In this document: positions 18,401 to 26,165 of the stretch, in pieces | Position numbering within the stretch: the first letter of the stretch is position 1 | How the letters are laid out: each line of letters starts with the position of its first letter | Assembly: GCA_964599235.1 (NCBI GenBank) | Contig: CAZRDX010000007.1 | Coordinates: 186,001 to 250,000 of the forward strand | Length of the DNA: 64,000 nt | Direction of reading: 5' to 3' | From: DRPN01 sp964599235 | Lineage (GTDB): Bacteria; Bacteroidota; Bacteroidia; Bacteroidales; VadinHA17 | Translations under genes and position numbers: made by a program | Notes under the pieces: model-generated | Seen by the model: only the letters and a program-made list of their open reading frames with translations | Databases searched by the model: none | Told to the model about the DNA's origin: nothing

Positions 18401-20197
18401 CGCTTCACCTGCACGGATGTTACTGATGACCATGCTGCTCTCTTCCATCTTCTCCACCGCCTCCTCGATGTTCCGCACCAGCCTGTCGGTGGCGGCGAGA
18501 GTAGCCCCCGTGACCATGTTCACACGGATGGTGAGGACCCGGCTTTTCTCCTCATTCACATTGCGAACATTGATCGACAAAGCGATGAAGATGGTGATGA
18601 AAAAGAGGGCCACCGCTCCCAACACCGTTGCGACAGGATGACGCAGGCCCGTTTTGAGCAACAGGAGGTAGATCCTGATGATACGATGGCGGATGCTCAT
18701 CGTCTCGTACAGCGCACCTTTTTTCTTTTGCCGGGAAAGAACGGTGTGGGTCGTCATAGGGATGAAGAGCAGGGCCACCGCCAGCGACAACAACAGGGTG
18801 GAGATGATGGAGATGCTGATCTCCCGTCCCAGCAGCCTGATGAGCATGTTCTGTGCAAACAGGAAAGGCACAAAGACCATCACCGTGGTGAGGGTGGCGG
18901 CGAAGACCGACCGCCATACTTCGCGTGTCCCTTCTGTCACCGCAAGATCAGGCGGCTCACCCCGTGCCGACCGCCGGTAGATGTTCTCCAGCACCACCAC
19001 GGAGTTGTCGAGCAGCATGCCGATGGCCAGGACCATCCCGATGAGCGAGAAGCTGTTGAGGGTGATGTTGTAGAGATAGAAAAGATTGAACGCACCAAAG
19101 ACGGAGATGGGCAGGGCGAGGGCCACGAAAGCCACCACGCGGATGTTCTTCAGGAAGATCCACAGCACCAGGATGGCCAGCAATCCGCCAGTCAGTGCCA
19201 GTCGCATGATCTGGTCGATGTTCCGTTCCATGGTTTCGGCCACGTTGGAGCGGATGATCACGGAAAGCCCCAGCGGCCGGTACTGTTCGTTGAGGTGGCG
19301 GATCACCTGTTCGGTCCTGTGGGACAGGTCGATGAGGTTGGACCGGGTATCGTTGACGAGGGCCACGGAGACGGCATTCTTTCCGTTGACACGGCTCAGG
19401 GAAGTCTCTTCCTTGAGGCCGAAATAGACCGTGGCCACGTCACGCAACAGGATGGGCCCCGGGGCGACGACGATGTTCTCTATCTGGCTCACATCCCGGA
19501 AATCGGAGGAGACATACACGAACCACCGTCTTTCCCCGTCGCGGACGCTGCCGGCGTAGGAGCGGTTTCCCGAGTTCTTTGCCAGGGCCGACCGTACCTG
19601 GGCGGGTGTCACGTGATAGATCTTGCAGGCTCCTTCGTCGAGACGCACCTCGATGCTTCTCTCCCTGCCGCCAAAGATCTGCACTCCGGCGATGCCGTCG
19701 ATGTTTTCCAGGGCGGGGCGTATCTTCCTCTCGGTGAGCGCCCGCACCCTGTCCACATCCCCCTCGCCGGTCACCTGCAGCTCCATGAAACGTCTGTTGA
19801 TACGGCCGGGATCGATGCGTACCACCATCACACGGAAACCCTCCGGGAGACGGGAACGCGCCGCATTCACCTTCTCCTGCAGCCGCAGATAGGCCAGACG
19901 GAAATTCGTCCTTTTCTTGAAAGAGACCCGGATCGTAGCATTCCGGCTGTTGAGGTCGGAGCGCACCTCCTCGATCCCTTCGAGGGTGCTCACCACCTCC
20001 TCGAGAGGGATCACGGCCGCATTCTCCATGTAGACGGGATCCACCTCCGTAGGCGAGATCACCCGGACGATCAGGTAAGGAAGCTCGGGACTGGGATAGA
20101 GTTCCACAGGAAGCTGTCGGTACGAGACATACCCCAGCAGTGTCAGCCCAGTGAAGAGCATGCTGATCAGTACTTTCCTGCGGATGATGAAGTCCAT
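15494..20197 (-). CDS. RND transporter fused to an ABC ATPase whose domain is split by membrane spans
   Basis: A 1567-aa fusion. Residues 1-1030 are a full RND efflux pump of the AcrB/HAE type: porter loops, TM4 motif GMLLDNSVVVLENIYRR (Asp397), TM10 GIVVNNGILLIDF. Two extra spans follow (about 1039-1053, 1061-1082). Residues 1097-1109 (PITIRLRNVVKIY) look like the first strand and A-loop tyrosine of an ABC ATPase. About 180 residues with four further predicted spans then intervene, and the ATPase resumes at FKALKGISFEIGTG (1293 on): Walker A GPNGAGKTT 1312-1320, signature SFSGGMKQR, Walker B ILVVDEP, H-loop STH. Even span counts keep all ATPase parts cytosolic. The frame is unbroken across the junctions, so this is not an assembly artefact by reading frame. 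The partner permease follows immediately. Confidence 0.88.
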   Translation of the reverse strand: MDFIIRRKVLISMLFTGLTLLGYVSYRQLPVELYPSPELPYLIVRVISPTEVDPVYMENAAVIPLEEVVSTLEGIEEVRSDLNSRNATIRVSFKKRTNFRLAYLRLQEKVNAARSRLPEGFRVMVVRIDPGRINRRFMELQVTGEGDVDRVRALTERKIRPALENIDGIAGVQIFGGRERSIEVRLDEGACKIYHVTPAQVRSALAKNSGNRSYAGSVRDGERRWFVYVSSDFRDVSQIENIVVAPGPILLRDVATVYFGLKEETSLSRVNGKNAVSVALVNDTRSNLIDLSHRTEQVIRHLNEQYRPLGLSVIIRSNVAETMERNIDQIMRLALTGGLLAILVLWIFLKNIRVVAFVALALPISVFGAFNLFYLYNITLNSFSLIGMVLAIGMLLDNSVVVLENIYRRSARGEPPDLAVTEGTREVWRSVFAATLTTVMVFVPFLFAQNMLIRLLGREISISIISTLLLSLAVALLFIPMTTHTVLSRQKKKGALYETMSIRHRIIRIYLLLLKTGLRHPVATVLGAVALFFITIFIALSINVRNVNEEKSRVLTIRVNMVTGATLAATDRLVRNIEEAVEKMEESSMVISNIRAGEAVITVHLKEDYRRTGRSMEEIIGDIRAKFRNVSHATIRTEGSLAGGDAGAATDMMSGFRRLLGMGGDREELIIRGEDYPVMRRVAKDLDYLLHTLESVSYVWVSSPWVRPEVHLHFDPLRMTEYGIDLGAVSMALNSFSGEMGAGVTFRQGGDLYDIILRDSRPDTVGQIPRKTLDDLRHLPVRGGGGSLHELQTFARIIVASGKGNIQRVNQSKQISVRYAFLREAYRSKKMLASYRDEVAALLHAYHLPPGVSLEIVKPEEQFRDFYFLMGAAVLLIFMILASVFESLTVPFVLMLSIPLAAIGSFLALIFTRTALFNANTLTGFIILIGIVVNNGILLIDFTSILRQRGNRKVRAILTAGISRVRPILITAITTIVAMMPLALGDAEYVSAIGAPFAITVIGGLSVSTLLTLVVIPVFYSGLENALIWIRRLPLRTRLLMAVSWLSGMLLIWQGGASFLWRMLLLILLTVGVPALTWFVLTSLRSAGTRLIPEGHPITIRLRNVVKIYDRPGRFVRQWQAGKIIREKAVREKNYHTIADLHDLVWQLPLCLFLVWFTFIHLEKAFWVIVFTILTWKATLWLCRPWQQMLQYRSRRTGKKSGPRLDKWIHRLLYWFLPAGMLGWLFFSLDNKALVILTALLWYFSLTVSSVSGRLYRDKVNIEEITGRLGGLRRAFYRLVMIIPWLGRKRTPFKALKGISFEIGTGMFGLLGPNGAGKTTLMRIVCGIYDQSYGKVWINGHDTLQRREELQGYIGYLPQEFGMYENMTAGDYLDYQAMLRGLTDAAARKKRVEYVLRAVHMVDHRDELIGSFSGGMKQRIGIAQILLHLPRILVVDEPTAGLDPRERIRFRNLLVELSRDRIVLFSTHIIEDIASSCNRVAVIDRGELKYLGDPQEMTRFGRGKVWQVEVSEEEFRKKTGEWLVVHHMQVNGRIRVRLIAREKPLPQALEVTPLLEDAYLCLLKDIR

Positions 20198-20210
20198 CTT
20201 TTCTTTGCGT

Positions 20211-23200
20211 TCAGTCTTGCTGCAGTTTGCTGGCCGTTCTGCCGGTGATCTTCTCCTTGAACGTGTCGAGGATGTCGTAGATGCAGGGGATCACCACAAG
20301 GGTCAGGAGGGTGGAGGTGATGAGGCCGCCGATGACGGCCAGGGCCATGGAGGAGCGCAGGGCCACGTTCTCTCCGAAACCGATGATCAGTGGCAGCAGG
20401 GCCAGGACGGTGGTGATGCTGGTCATCAGGATGGGGCGTATGCGTTGCCGGCCGGCCTCGATGATGGCCTCGTGGCGTGGTTTGCCCTCGCGTCGCAGCT
20501 GGTTGATGCGGTCGACCAGGATGATCGAGTCGTTCACCGCGATACCTGCCAGCAGGATCACGCCGATGAGAGCCATGATGTCGAGCGGTCTTCCCAGGAT
20601 CCAGAAGAGCAGCACCGTCCCCACACCTGCCAGGGGGATGGTGAGCAGGATGGTGAAGGGATGCACCAGCGACTCGAACTGTGAGGCCAGCACCATGTAA
20701 ACCAGAAGGATGGAGAGGAGCAGGGCGAAGCGCAGGTTTTCCATCGAAGCCTTCCGGCGGGCCTCTTCACCTGCCACACGGATACGGTATTCGCGGGGCA
20801 AGGTGATACCTGCCAGGACGGCCTCCACCTTTGCGGCCGTCTTGTCGAGGGCCTCCCCGTCCTCCGTCCGGGCGGTGATGCGTACGAGGCGGCTCTGGTT
20901 GCGGCGGAGGATCTCGCGCGGCAGGGTGGTCTGACGTATCTCCGCAACCTCACCCAGGGTGACGGTGGTATTGCCTTTCCTGATGGCAAGGTCGGCCAGG
21001 GCACGCCGGTCCATGGGAGGCAGCTTCACCACGACGGGCTCCATCCCGCCCCCCAGATCCACCGTGCCACTCTCCCGTCCTGAGAGTTTGTTGCGCAAGG
21101 TGGTGGCAACCGTAGCCACATCCAGATCGTATAGGCCGGCACGCAGACGGTCGATCACCACCTCCAGGCCGGGGGCCCCCTCTTCCAGAGAGGTGCGGAT
21201 GTTGAAGATACCTTCGACGGTCCCCATCCGTGACGCCACTTCCCGGGCAAGATGTTCCAGCACCGTGGGGTCCTCTCCCTGCACCTCCACCACCAGGGGG
21301 GCTTCGCCGGTACCCAGGATGGTACGCAAGGCTGTCTCGTCCCGCACGACCTCCAGTTTCATGCCTTCCACACCTCCGGCCACGCTGCTCAGGGCCCTGA
21401 CCACTGCCACCGTACTCTCCGGGCGTTCTTTTTTCAGGATGATCCGGAGGGTACCGGTGTTCTCTCCCGTGAAGACGCTCTCCCGGTCTCCCCCGCCACT
21501 TCTTTCAGCGCCTGCGTGGGTGTACAACATCTCCACGTCGTCGCCCAGGACTTCCCGCACGACTTCTTCCAGGTTATGCAGCGTTTGTGAAGTATAGGGC
21601 AGGGTGGTGCCTTCGGGCAGTGAGACCTTCACGAGGAGCTCGCTGCCCGGGGCCTGTGGCATGAAAACCATGCCGAGGCGCGGCAGGAGAAAGAAGGCGG
21701 CCGCCACCAGGACCACGGCGGCGGCGGTCACCGGCCAGCGACGCCGCAACAGCCGCGCCAGAAAAGCGGCATAGCCTCTGAACTTCACCGAATAATGGGC
21801 AGGCTTCACCGGCCTGTGACGGAAAAGACGGTAATAAAGCATGGGGATCAGGAAGATGGCCACAAAAAGGGAGGAGAGCAGCGAGAAGGCGACGGTCCAG
21901 GCCTCGTCCCTGAAGAGCTCGCCGGAAGCACCGTGCATGTATACGATGGGCAGGAAGACGACAATGGTGGTGAGCGTGGAGGCGGTAATGGCGCCTCCCA
22001 CCTCTGCCGTGCCGGTGACCGCCGCCTCCCGCACCCCCAGGCCGGCCTCGCTGTTGCGGAAAATATTCTCCATCACCACGATGGCATTGTCCACCAACAT
22101 GCCGGCACCCAGCGCCAGTCCCCCCAGGGTCATGATGTTGAGCGTCAGACCACCGAAGTACATCAGGTTGAAGGTGGCAATGATCGAGACCGGGATGGCG
22201 AGGCTGATGATCAGCGTCACTCCCATACGTCGCAGAAAGAGGAAGAGCACCAGCACGGCCAGGAGGATACCCAGCAGGGCGGTATCCTTCACCTCACCCA
22301 CGGCCGCGCTGATATAGGCTCCCTGGTCGTTCACGCGGAGCAGGTGGTAGCCGGTGAGGGTGGCTTCCATCTCCCGGAGGCGTTCGTTGACCTGTTCCAC
22401 CGCTTTGACGGTATTGTAACGGGTCTCTTTGTAGAGGGAGAGGCCCAGGCAACGCCGGCCGTTAAGACGCACGATGCTTTCCGGAGCTTTGTTGTGGTAG
22501 GTGATGTCGGCCACCTCGTCCAGATAGACGGGCACCTTCGTCGCGCCGGTCGCGGAGGGCTGCCCTGTCTGGGGCACAGCTGCGGCGCTTTTGTATCCGA
22601 CGATGATGTTGCGGAAGTCGTCGAGGCTGCGCAGCAGGCTCACCCCCTTGACGAGGTACTGCCGTCCCATCTCGGTGACGCTGCCACCGGAGACCGTGCG
22701 GTTGAAGCTCTGGATACGCTGTCCCACCCCGTCGAGTGTGAGGCCGTACGAGCGCAGACGGTACTCGTCGGTGGAGATCAGCACTTCGCCCTCCTCCTCT
22801 CCGGCGATCTCCACTGCGGCAATGCCTTCGAGACGTACCAGCTCATTGCGGAGGTAGCTCTCCGCCACCATCCGCAGACGGTTCATATCGGTGATGTTGT
22901 CGTGATAAAAGGCCAGCTGCATCACCGGCGCGCTGTTGGGATCATGACGGGTGACGTTCAGCTCAGCGATATCACGGTCCTGTGCTATCGTGCCCAGCGC
23001 TTTCTGCAGATCCAGGAAGGCCTCGTCCATGTCTTTGTTCCAGGCATATTCCACCGTGATGCGCGCCCGGCCCGTACGACACTCGGAAAAAACCTGCACC
23101 ACCCCGCGCTGCCGGATTGCCAGCGACTCGATGTTTTTCACGAAACGCTTCTCCATCTCCTCCGGAGGACGCTCCCCCGCCCGTATCTCCACATAGAGAC

Positions 23201-23333
23201 GCGGGTTGTTCAGGTCGGGGAAAAGATCGACACCCAGACGGTCGTAAGAGATCCACCCCAGCAGCACCACCGCCAGGGTGACCATCAGCACTGTGACAGG
23301 ATGATCGACCGCGAACTGTACCAGTTTCTTCAT
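20211..23333 (-). CDS. RND family efflux transporter permease
   Basis: Proton-driven inner-membrane pump of 1040 aa, the usual RND length, with twelve predicted spans and two large periplasmic porter/docking regions. Typical motifs: N-terminal VDHPVTVLMVTLAVVLLG, TM4 GMLVDNAIVVMENIFRN with the proton-relay Asp, and TM10 GIAVNDSIILVDRINQLRREG. The C-terminal cytoplasmic tail is short. It lies between the adaptor gene and the RND-ABC fusion gene, 13 bp before the latter, so two different RND subunits share one adaptor and one outer-membrane factor. A heteromeric pump, as known for MdtB-MdtC, is possible but inferred. Confidence 0.93.
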   Translation of the reverse strand: MKKLVQFAVDHPVTVLMVTLAVVLLGWISYDRLGVDLFPDLNNPRLYVEIRAGERPPEEMEKRFVKNIESLAIRQRGVVQVFSECRTGRARITVEYAWNKDMDEAFLDLQKALGTIAQDRDIAELNVTRHDPNSAPVMQLAFYHDNITDMNRLRMVAESYLRNELVRLEGIAAVEIAGEEEGEVLISTDEYRLRSYGLTLDGVGQRIQSFNRTVSGGSVTEMGRQYLVKGVSLLRSLDDFRNIIVGYKSAAAVPQTGQPSATGATKVPVYLDEVADITYHNKAPESIVRLNGRRCLGLSLYKETRYNTVKAVEQVNERLREMEATLTGYHLLRVNDQGAYISAAVGEVKDTALLGILLAVLVLFLFLRRMGVTLIISLAIPVSIIATFNLMYFGGLTLNIMTLGGLALGAGMLVDNAIVVMENIFRNSEAGLGVREAAVTGTAEVGGAITASTLTTIVVFLPIVYMHGASGELFRDEAWTVAFSLLSSLFVAIFLIPMLYYRLFRHRPVKPAHYSVKFRGYAAFLARLLRRRWPVTAAAVVLVAAAFFLLPRLGMVFMPQAPGSELLVKVSLPEGTTLPYTSQTLHNLEEVVREVLGDDVEMLYTHAGAERSGGGDRESVFTGENTGTLRIILKKERPESTVAVVRALSSVAGGVEGMKLEVVRDETALRTILGTGEAPLVVEVQGEDPTVLEHLAREVASRMGTVEGIFNIRTSLEEGAPGLEVVIDRLRAGLYDLDVATVATTLRNKLSGRESGTVDLGGGMEPVVVKLPPMDRRALADLAIRKGNTTVTLGEVAEIRQTTLPREILRRNQSRLVRITARTEDGEALDKTAAKVEAVLAGITLPREYRIRVAGEEARRKASMENLRFALLLSILLVYMVLASQFESLVHPFTILLTIPLAGVGTVLLFWILGRPLDIMALIGVILLAGIAVNDSIILVDRINQLRREGKPRHEAIIEAGRQRIRPILMTSITTVLALLPLIIGFGENVALRSSMALAVIGGLITSTLLTLVVIPCIYDILDTFKEKITGRTASKLQQD

Positions 23334-23474
23334 GACAAATGATCAAAAAATGGTGTATGGTCTGAAATTTCCATGGACTATTTCCTCATCGTTTCCCGTT
23401 CATGTGAGTCTTCCGGTGATCGTCCCTTGCGGGACCTTTTCCGTAGGCTTTTTCATGTCCGGCCGTCTCCTGCA

Positions 23475-24533
23475 TCACTGGATCACTTTCACTTTCGACT
23501 CATTGCGCAGGGTCTCGAAGCCTTTGATTACCAGGCTCATGTTCTTCTCAAGGCCGTCCACCACCTCCACTTCCCCGGCGTTCTCAATGCCGGTGACGAT
23601 CTTGCGTTCGCGGGCCAGGCCGTTCCGGACGATGAACACTCTTTTTCTTCCGTCCCTTTCCAGGATGTATTTCTTGGGGATGACGATGACACTGTCCTTG
23701 CGCCGGAGGATGATGTCCGTCTTCACGAACATGCCGGGGCGGAAGATCCTGTCGGGATTGTCGACCGTCATCACCACCTTGAAGGTACGGGTTTCGGTGC
23801 TGAGTGCCGGCGAGATCTCGCTGATGCGGCCGTAGAGGGTATCTTCCCGGATCACATAGCTGACGATCCGCACCTGCTGACCCGTTTTCACTTGGGGAAG
23901 GTATTTCTCCGGCAGTTGCACCTCCGCATACATTTTCCGGTAATCCATCAGGCGGAACATCTCCTGTCCCGCCGGCAGCCGGACGCCGTCGGTATGGTGC
24001 GGCAGGTCGACAAGGTAACCGGTGAAAGGGGCCCGAACCTTCATCTTTTCCAGCTTGAGGAGGGTATTGCGGTACTCATTCTCGGCATTGATCCAGGCGA
24101 TCTCCGCATTGCGCAGCTCGCGGAGGGTCACTCCTCCTTTTTCATAGAGTGATCTCTGTTTGTCGTACTCCTGTCTGGAGATCTCCATGTTCAGTTTCCT
24201 GGACCGCAGGTTGAGGTTGTATTCATATTCCTTGTCCTCCATCACCACGATCACTGCATCTTTTTCCACCCTGTCCCCCATGCGATAGGGGCGGCCGGTG
24301 ACAGGGTTGTTCTGCAGACGGTACCTGCCGGCCACCTCGTTCTTCACCACCGCCTCCCTGACCGGCATAAGGGTACCGCTGGTGGTGATAAGAGCCTCGA
24401 TGCTTCCGGTGCCCACCTTCATCACCGTGACGGGCAGCGCTACCTCCTTCTCGTATCCGGGCTCCCATGTCCGGCACATAGTGAGCGAAAGCGAGATGCC
24501 GAGAAAAAAGGTCCATTGGATCATTTTCTTCAT
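23475..24533 (-). CDS. RND efflux periplasmic adaptor (membrane fusion) lipoprotein
   Basis: Periplasmic adaptor of about 352 aa linking inner-membrane transporter and TolC-type channel. The N-terminus has a signal ending LTMC, suggesting lipid anchoring. A biotinyl-lipoyl half (EVAGRYRL..GDRVEKDAVIVVMED), a helical hairpin with the long charged segment through EYDKQRSLYEKGG and NEYRNTLLKLEK, the second lipoyl half (KVRAPFTGYL) and beta-barrel/membrane-proximal domains follow in the standard order. The longest frame starts with TTG at 24566; I chose the internal ATG at 24533, which gives a clean signal peptide. Neither has a clear ribosome-binding site. It follows the TolC gene within the operon. 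Confidence 0.9.
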   Translation of the reverse strand: MKKMIQWTFFLGISLSLTMCRTWEPGYEKEVALPVTVMKVGTGSIEALITTSGTLMPVREAVVKNEVAGRYRLQNNPVTGRPYRMGDRVEKDAVIVVMEDKEYEYNLNLRSRKLNMEISRQEYDKQRSLYEKGGVTLRELRNAEIAWINAENEYRNTLLKLEKMKVRAPFTGYLVDLPHHTDGVRLPAGQEMFRLMDYRKMYAEVQLPEKYLPQVKTGQQVRIVSYVIREDTLYGRISEISPALSTETRTFKVVMTVDNPDRIFRPGMFVKTDIILRRKDSVIVIPKKYILERDGRKRVFIVRNGLARERKIVTGIENAGEVEVVDGLEKNMSLVIKGFETLRNESKVKVIQ

Positions 24534-24572
24534 GGCTGATGTTGTTTGGATGATCATTTTGTTCAATTTTTT

Positions 24573-26120
24573 TTATTGTTCTCCGGCCTCCGGAGTCCGG
24601 AGGAAAAGATTGGCTGGCACCAGGGGTTGTTGGTGCTCAAAGTCGTAAAGGGTCTGTATTTTCAGATTGAGCAGCTCCAGCTTGTAGTTGATGAGCGCCT
24701 GGGCATAGGCCATCTTTTTCTGGGACAGCTGGTTCTGGTAAAGGTTCAGGTCCATGCTCGTCAGGTCGCCGTTGCGGTAGCGTTCGAGGTTGATCTCATA
24801 AGTGAGCTCTGCATTCCTGACATTCTGTTTGGCTATGGAGATCTGGTTGAGCTGGTTCCTGAGGTTCCTGTACACTTTTCTGATGTCGATGATGATCTGT
24901 TTCTTCTCCTCGTCGAGGTTGAGCTGCTGGCTTTCGATAACGGCCTCCTGGGCGCGTATGCGTGCTTTCTTCTCTCCCCAGTCGAAGAGGGGGATGCGGA
25001 AAGAGAGGGCGACGCTGGGGTTGTTGGTGGGTTTGTCGTAGATCTGTCCCAGGGCCGGGTCGTCCCCCATGATGCCGATGGCGAGCCCCAGATCCCCCCG
25101 GAACTCGTTCATGGCCCGTGTACGTATCAGCTGGAACTGCGAGCTCTCGATGTCGATCTCCCGCTGGCGCAGCTCCATGCGCGAACTGAGACCGTACTGC
25201 ACGGCTTTTTCGAGATCGACTTCCACCTGGGGTACGGAAATATCGGCCAGGATGACGATCGAATCATGCAGGTCCATGCCGAGAAAACGCTTGAACTCAT
25301 CCTTGGCGTTCTCCAGGTCCACCTTCTTGTTCTCCACCGCCGAGCGGGCCGTGGCCAGGTTCAGCTCAGCCTGGTAAAGCTCTTCTTTGGCCGACAATCC
25401 GGCCTCCACCTTGCGTTTGATGATCTCGTAGCTGCGTTGGGTATTGTCCAGCTCGGCACGGGCAATGTCAAGGCTCATCTGATAGAGATAGACATTGTAA
25501 AAAAAGCGTGTGACGTTCTTTTCCAGGTTCAGCTTCTGCAAGGCATAGCTGATGTTGGCATTCTCGTAGTTGAGCTCCAGCTCCCGCAGGTCGAGCTTCA
25601 TCCGGTTGTAGGTGAAAAGGGGCTGGTTGTAGCTCAGGTAGAGACGGTTCGTAAAGCTCTCGTTCTGCTCGACGTCCCCCGTGAAATCCGACATGTTCTT
25701 CTGCCAACCGAAACGGTTGATCAGCGAGACGGTACCGTCGGTCCATTTGATGGGCTGATCGATACGGAAAGTACCGTATGACTGGAAGTTCCTGTTGGTG
25801 AACCACTTGTTGAAACGGTTGTCGAACATCCTGCTCTGATCGAAGGTGACGGGGTTAAGGTCCATCGAGAACTTCGACCTGAGCGAGGCCCGCTGGGCGT
25901 TGAGCGATTCCCGGTAACGGGAGAGGTTGAGCAACGACCGCCGGATGTCGGGACTGTTGCGGCCCGCGATGGCGATCGACTTGTCCAGAGTGAGAGCCAC
26001 CTGGGCACCGCTCTCCCGGAGCAGCATCGGAAACGACAACAGGACCAGTGCGAGAAGGCACCTTTTCCACGAGGCGATCGGTTTCATGACGACATTTCTT
26101 TTCATGCTGTTCTTTTTCAT
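24573..26120 (-). CDS. TolC family outer-membrane efflux protein
   Basis: Outer-membrane channel component of 515 aa with an N-terminal signal peptide (cleavage near RESGAQ). The mature protein has the two-fold repeat of long amphipathic helices typical of TolC/OEP proteins: IRRSLLNLSRYRES early, then EKNVTRFFYNVYLYQMSLDIARAEL, and in the second half QIIIDIRKVYRNLRNQLNQI and SIAKQNVRNAELTYEI. It would form the exit duct for the RND and possibly ABC components encoded around it. The adaptor gene starts about 40 bp downstream, and the permease-ectodomain gene ends 45 bp upstream. Confidence 0.88.
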   Translation of the reverse strand: MKKNSMKRNVVMKPIASWKRCLLALVLLSFPMLLRESGAQVALTLDKSIAIAGRNSPDIRRSLLNLSRYRESLNAQRASLRSKFSMDLNPVTFDQSRMFDNRFNKWFTNRNFQSYGTFRIDQPIKWTDGTVSLINRFGWQKNMSDFTGDVEQNESFTNRLYLSYNQPLFTYNRMKLDLRELELNYENANISYALQKLNLEKNVTRFFYNVYLYQMSLDIARAELDNTQRSYEIIKRKVEAGLSAKEELYQAELNLATARSAVENKKVDLENAKDEFKRFLGMDLHDSIVILADISVPQVEVDLEKAVQYGLSSRMELRQREIDIESSQFQLIRTRAMNEFRGDLGLAIGIMGDDPALGQIYDKPTNNPSVALSFRIPLFDWGEKKARIRAQEAVIESQQLNLDEEKKQIIIDIRKVYRNLRNQLNQISIAKQNVRNAELTYEINLERYRNGDLTSMDLNLYQNQLSQKKMAYAQALINYKLELLNLKIQTLYDFEHQQPLVPANLFLRTPEAGEQ

Positions 26121-26165
26121 TCGTTGGTCATTCTTTTTCCCGCCCTTATCCGCCGGCGCGCAGGA

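Noticed and set aside
17765..20248. Long plus-strand ORF (827 codons) opposite the RND-ABC gene
   Set aside because: His/Asp/Gly-rich antisense shadow of a clearly homologous RND gene in GC-rich DNA; no domain visible.
15494..23333. Loss of the canonical TM10 lysine in the RND pumps as an anomaly
   Set aside because: VNN/VND at this position is frequent in this RND branch, so it is not unusual.
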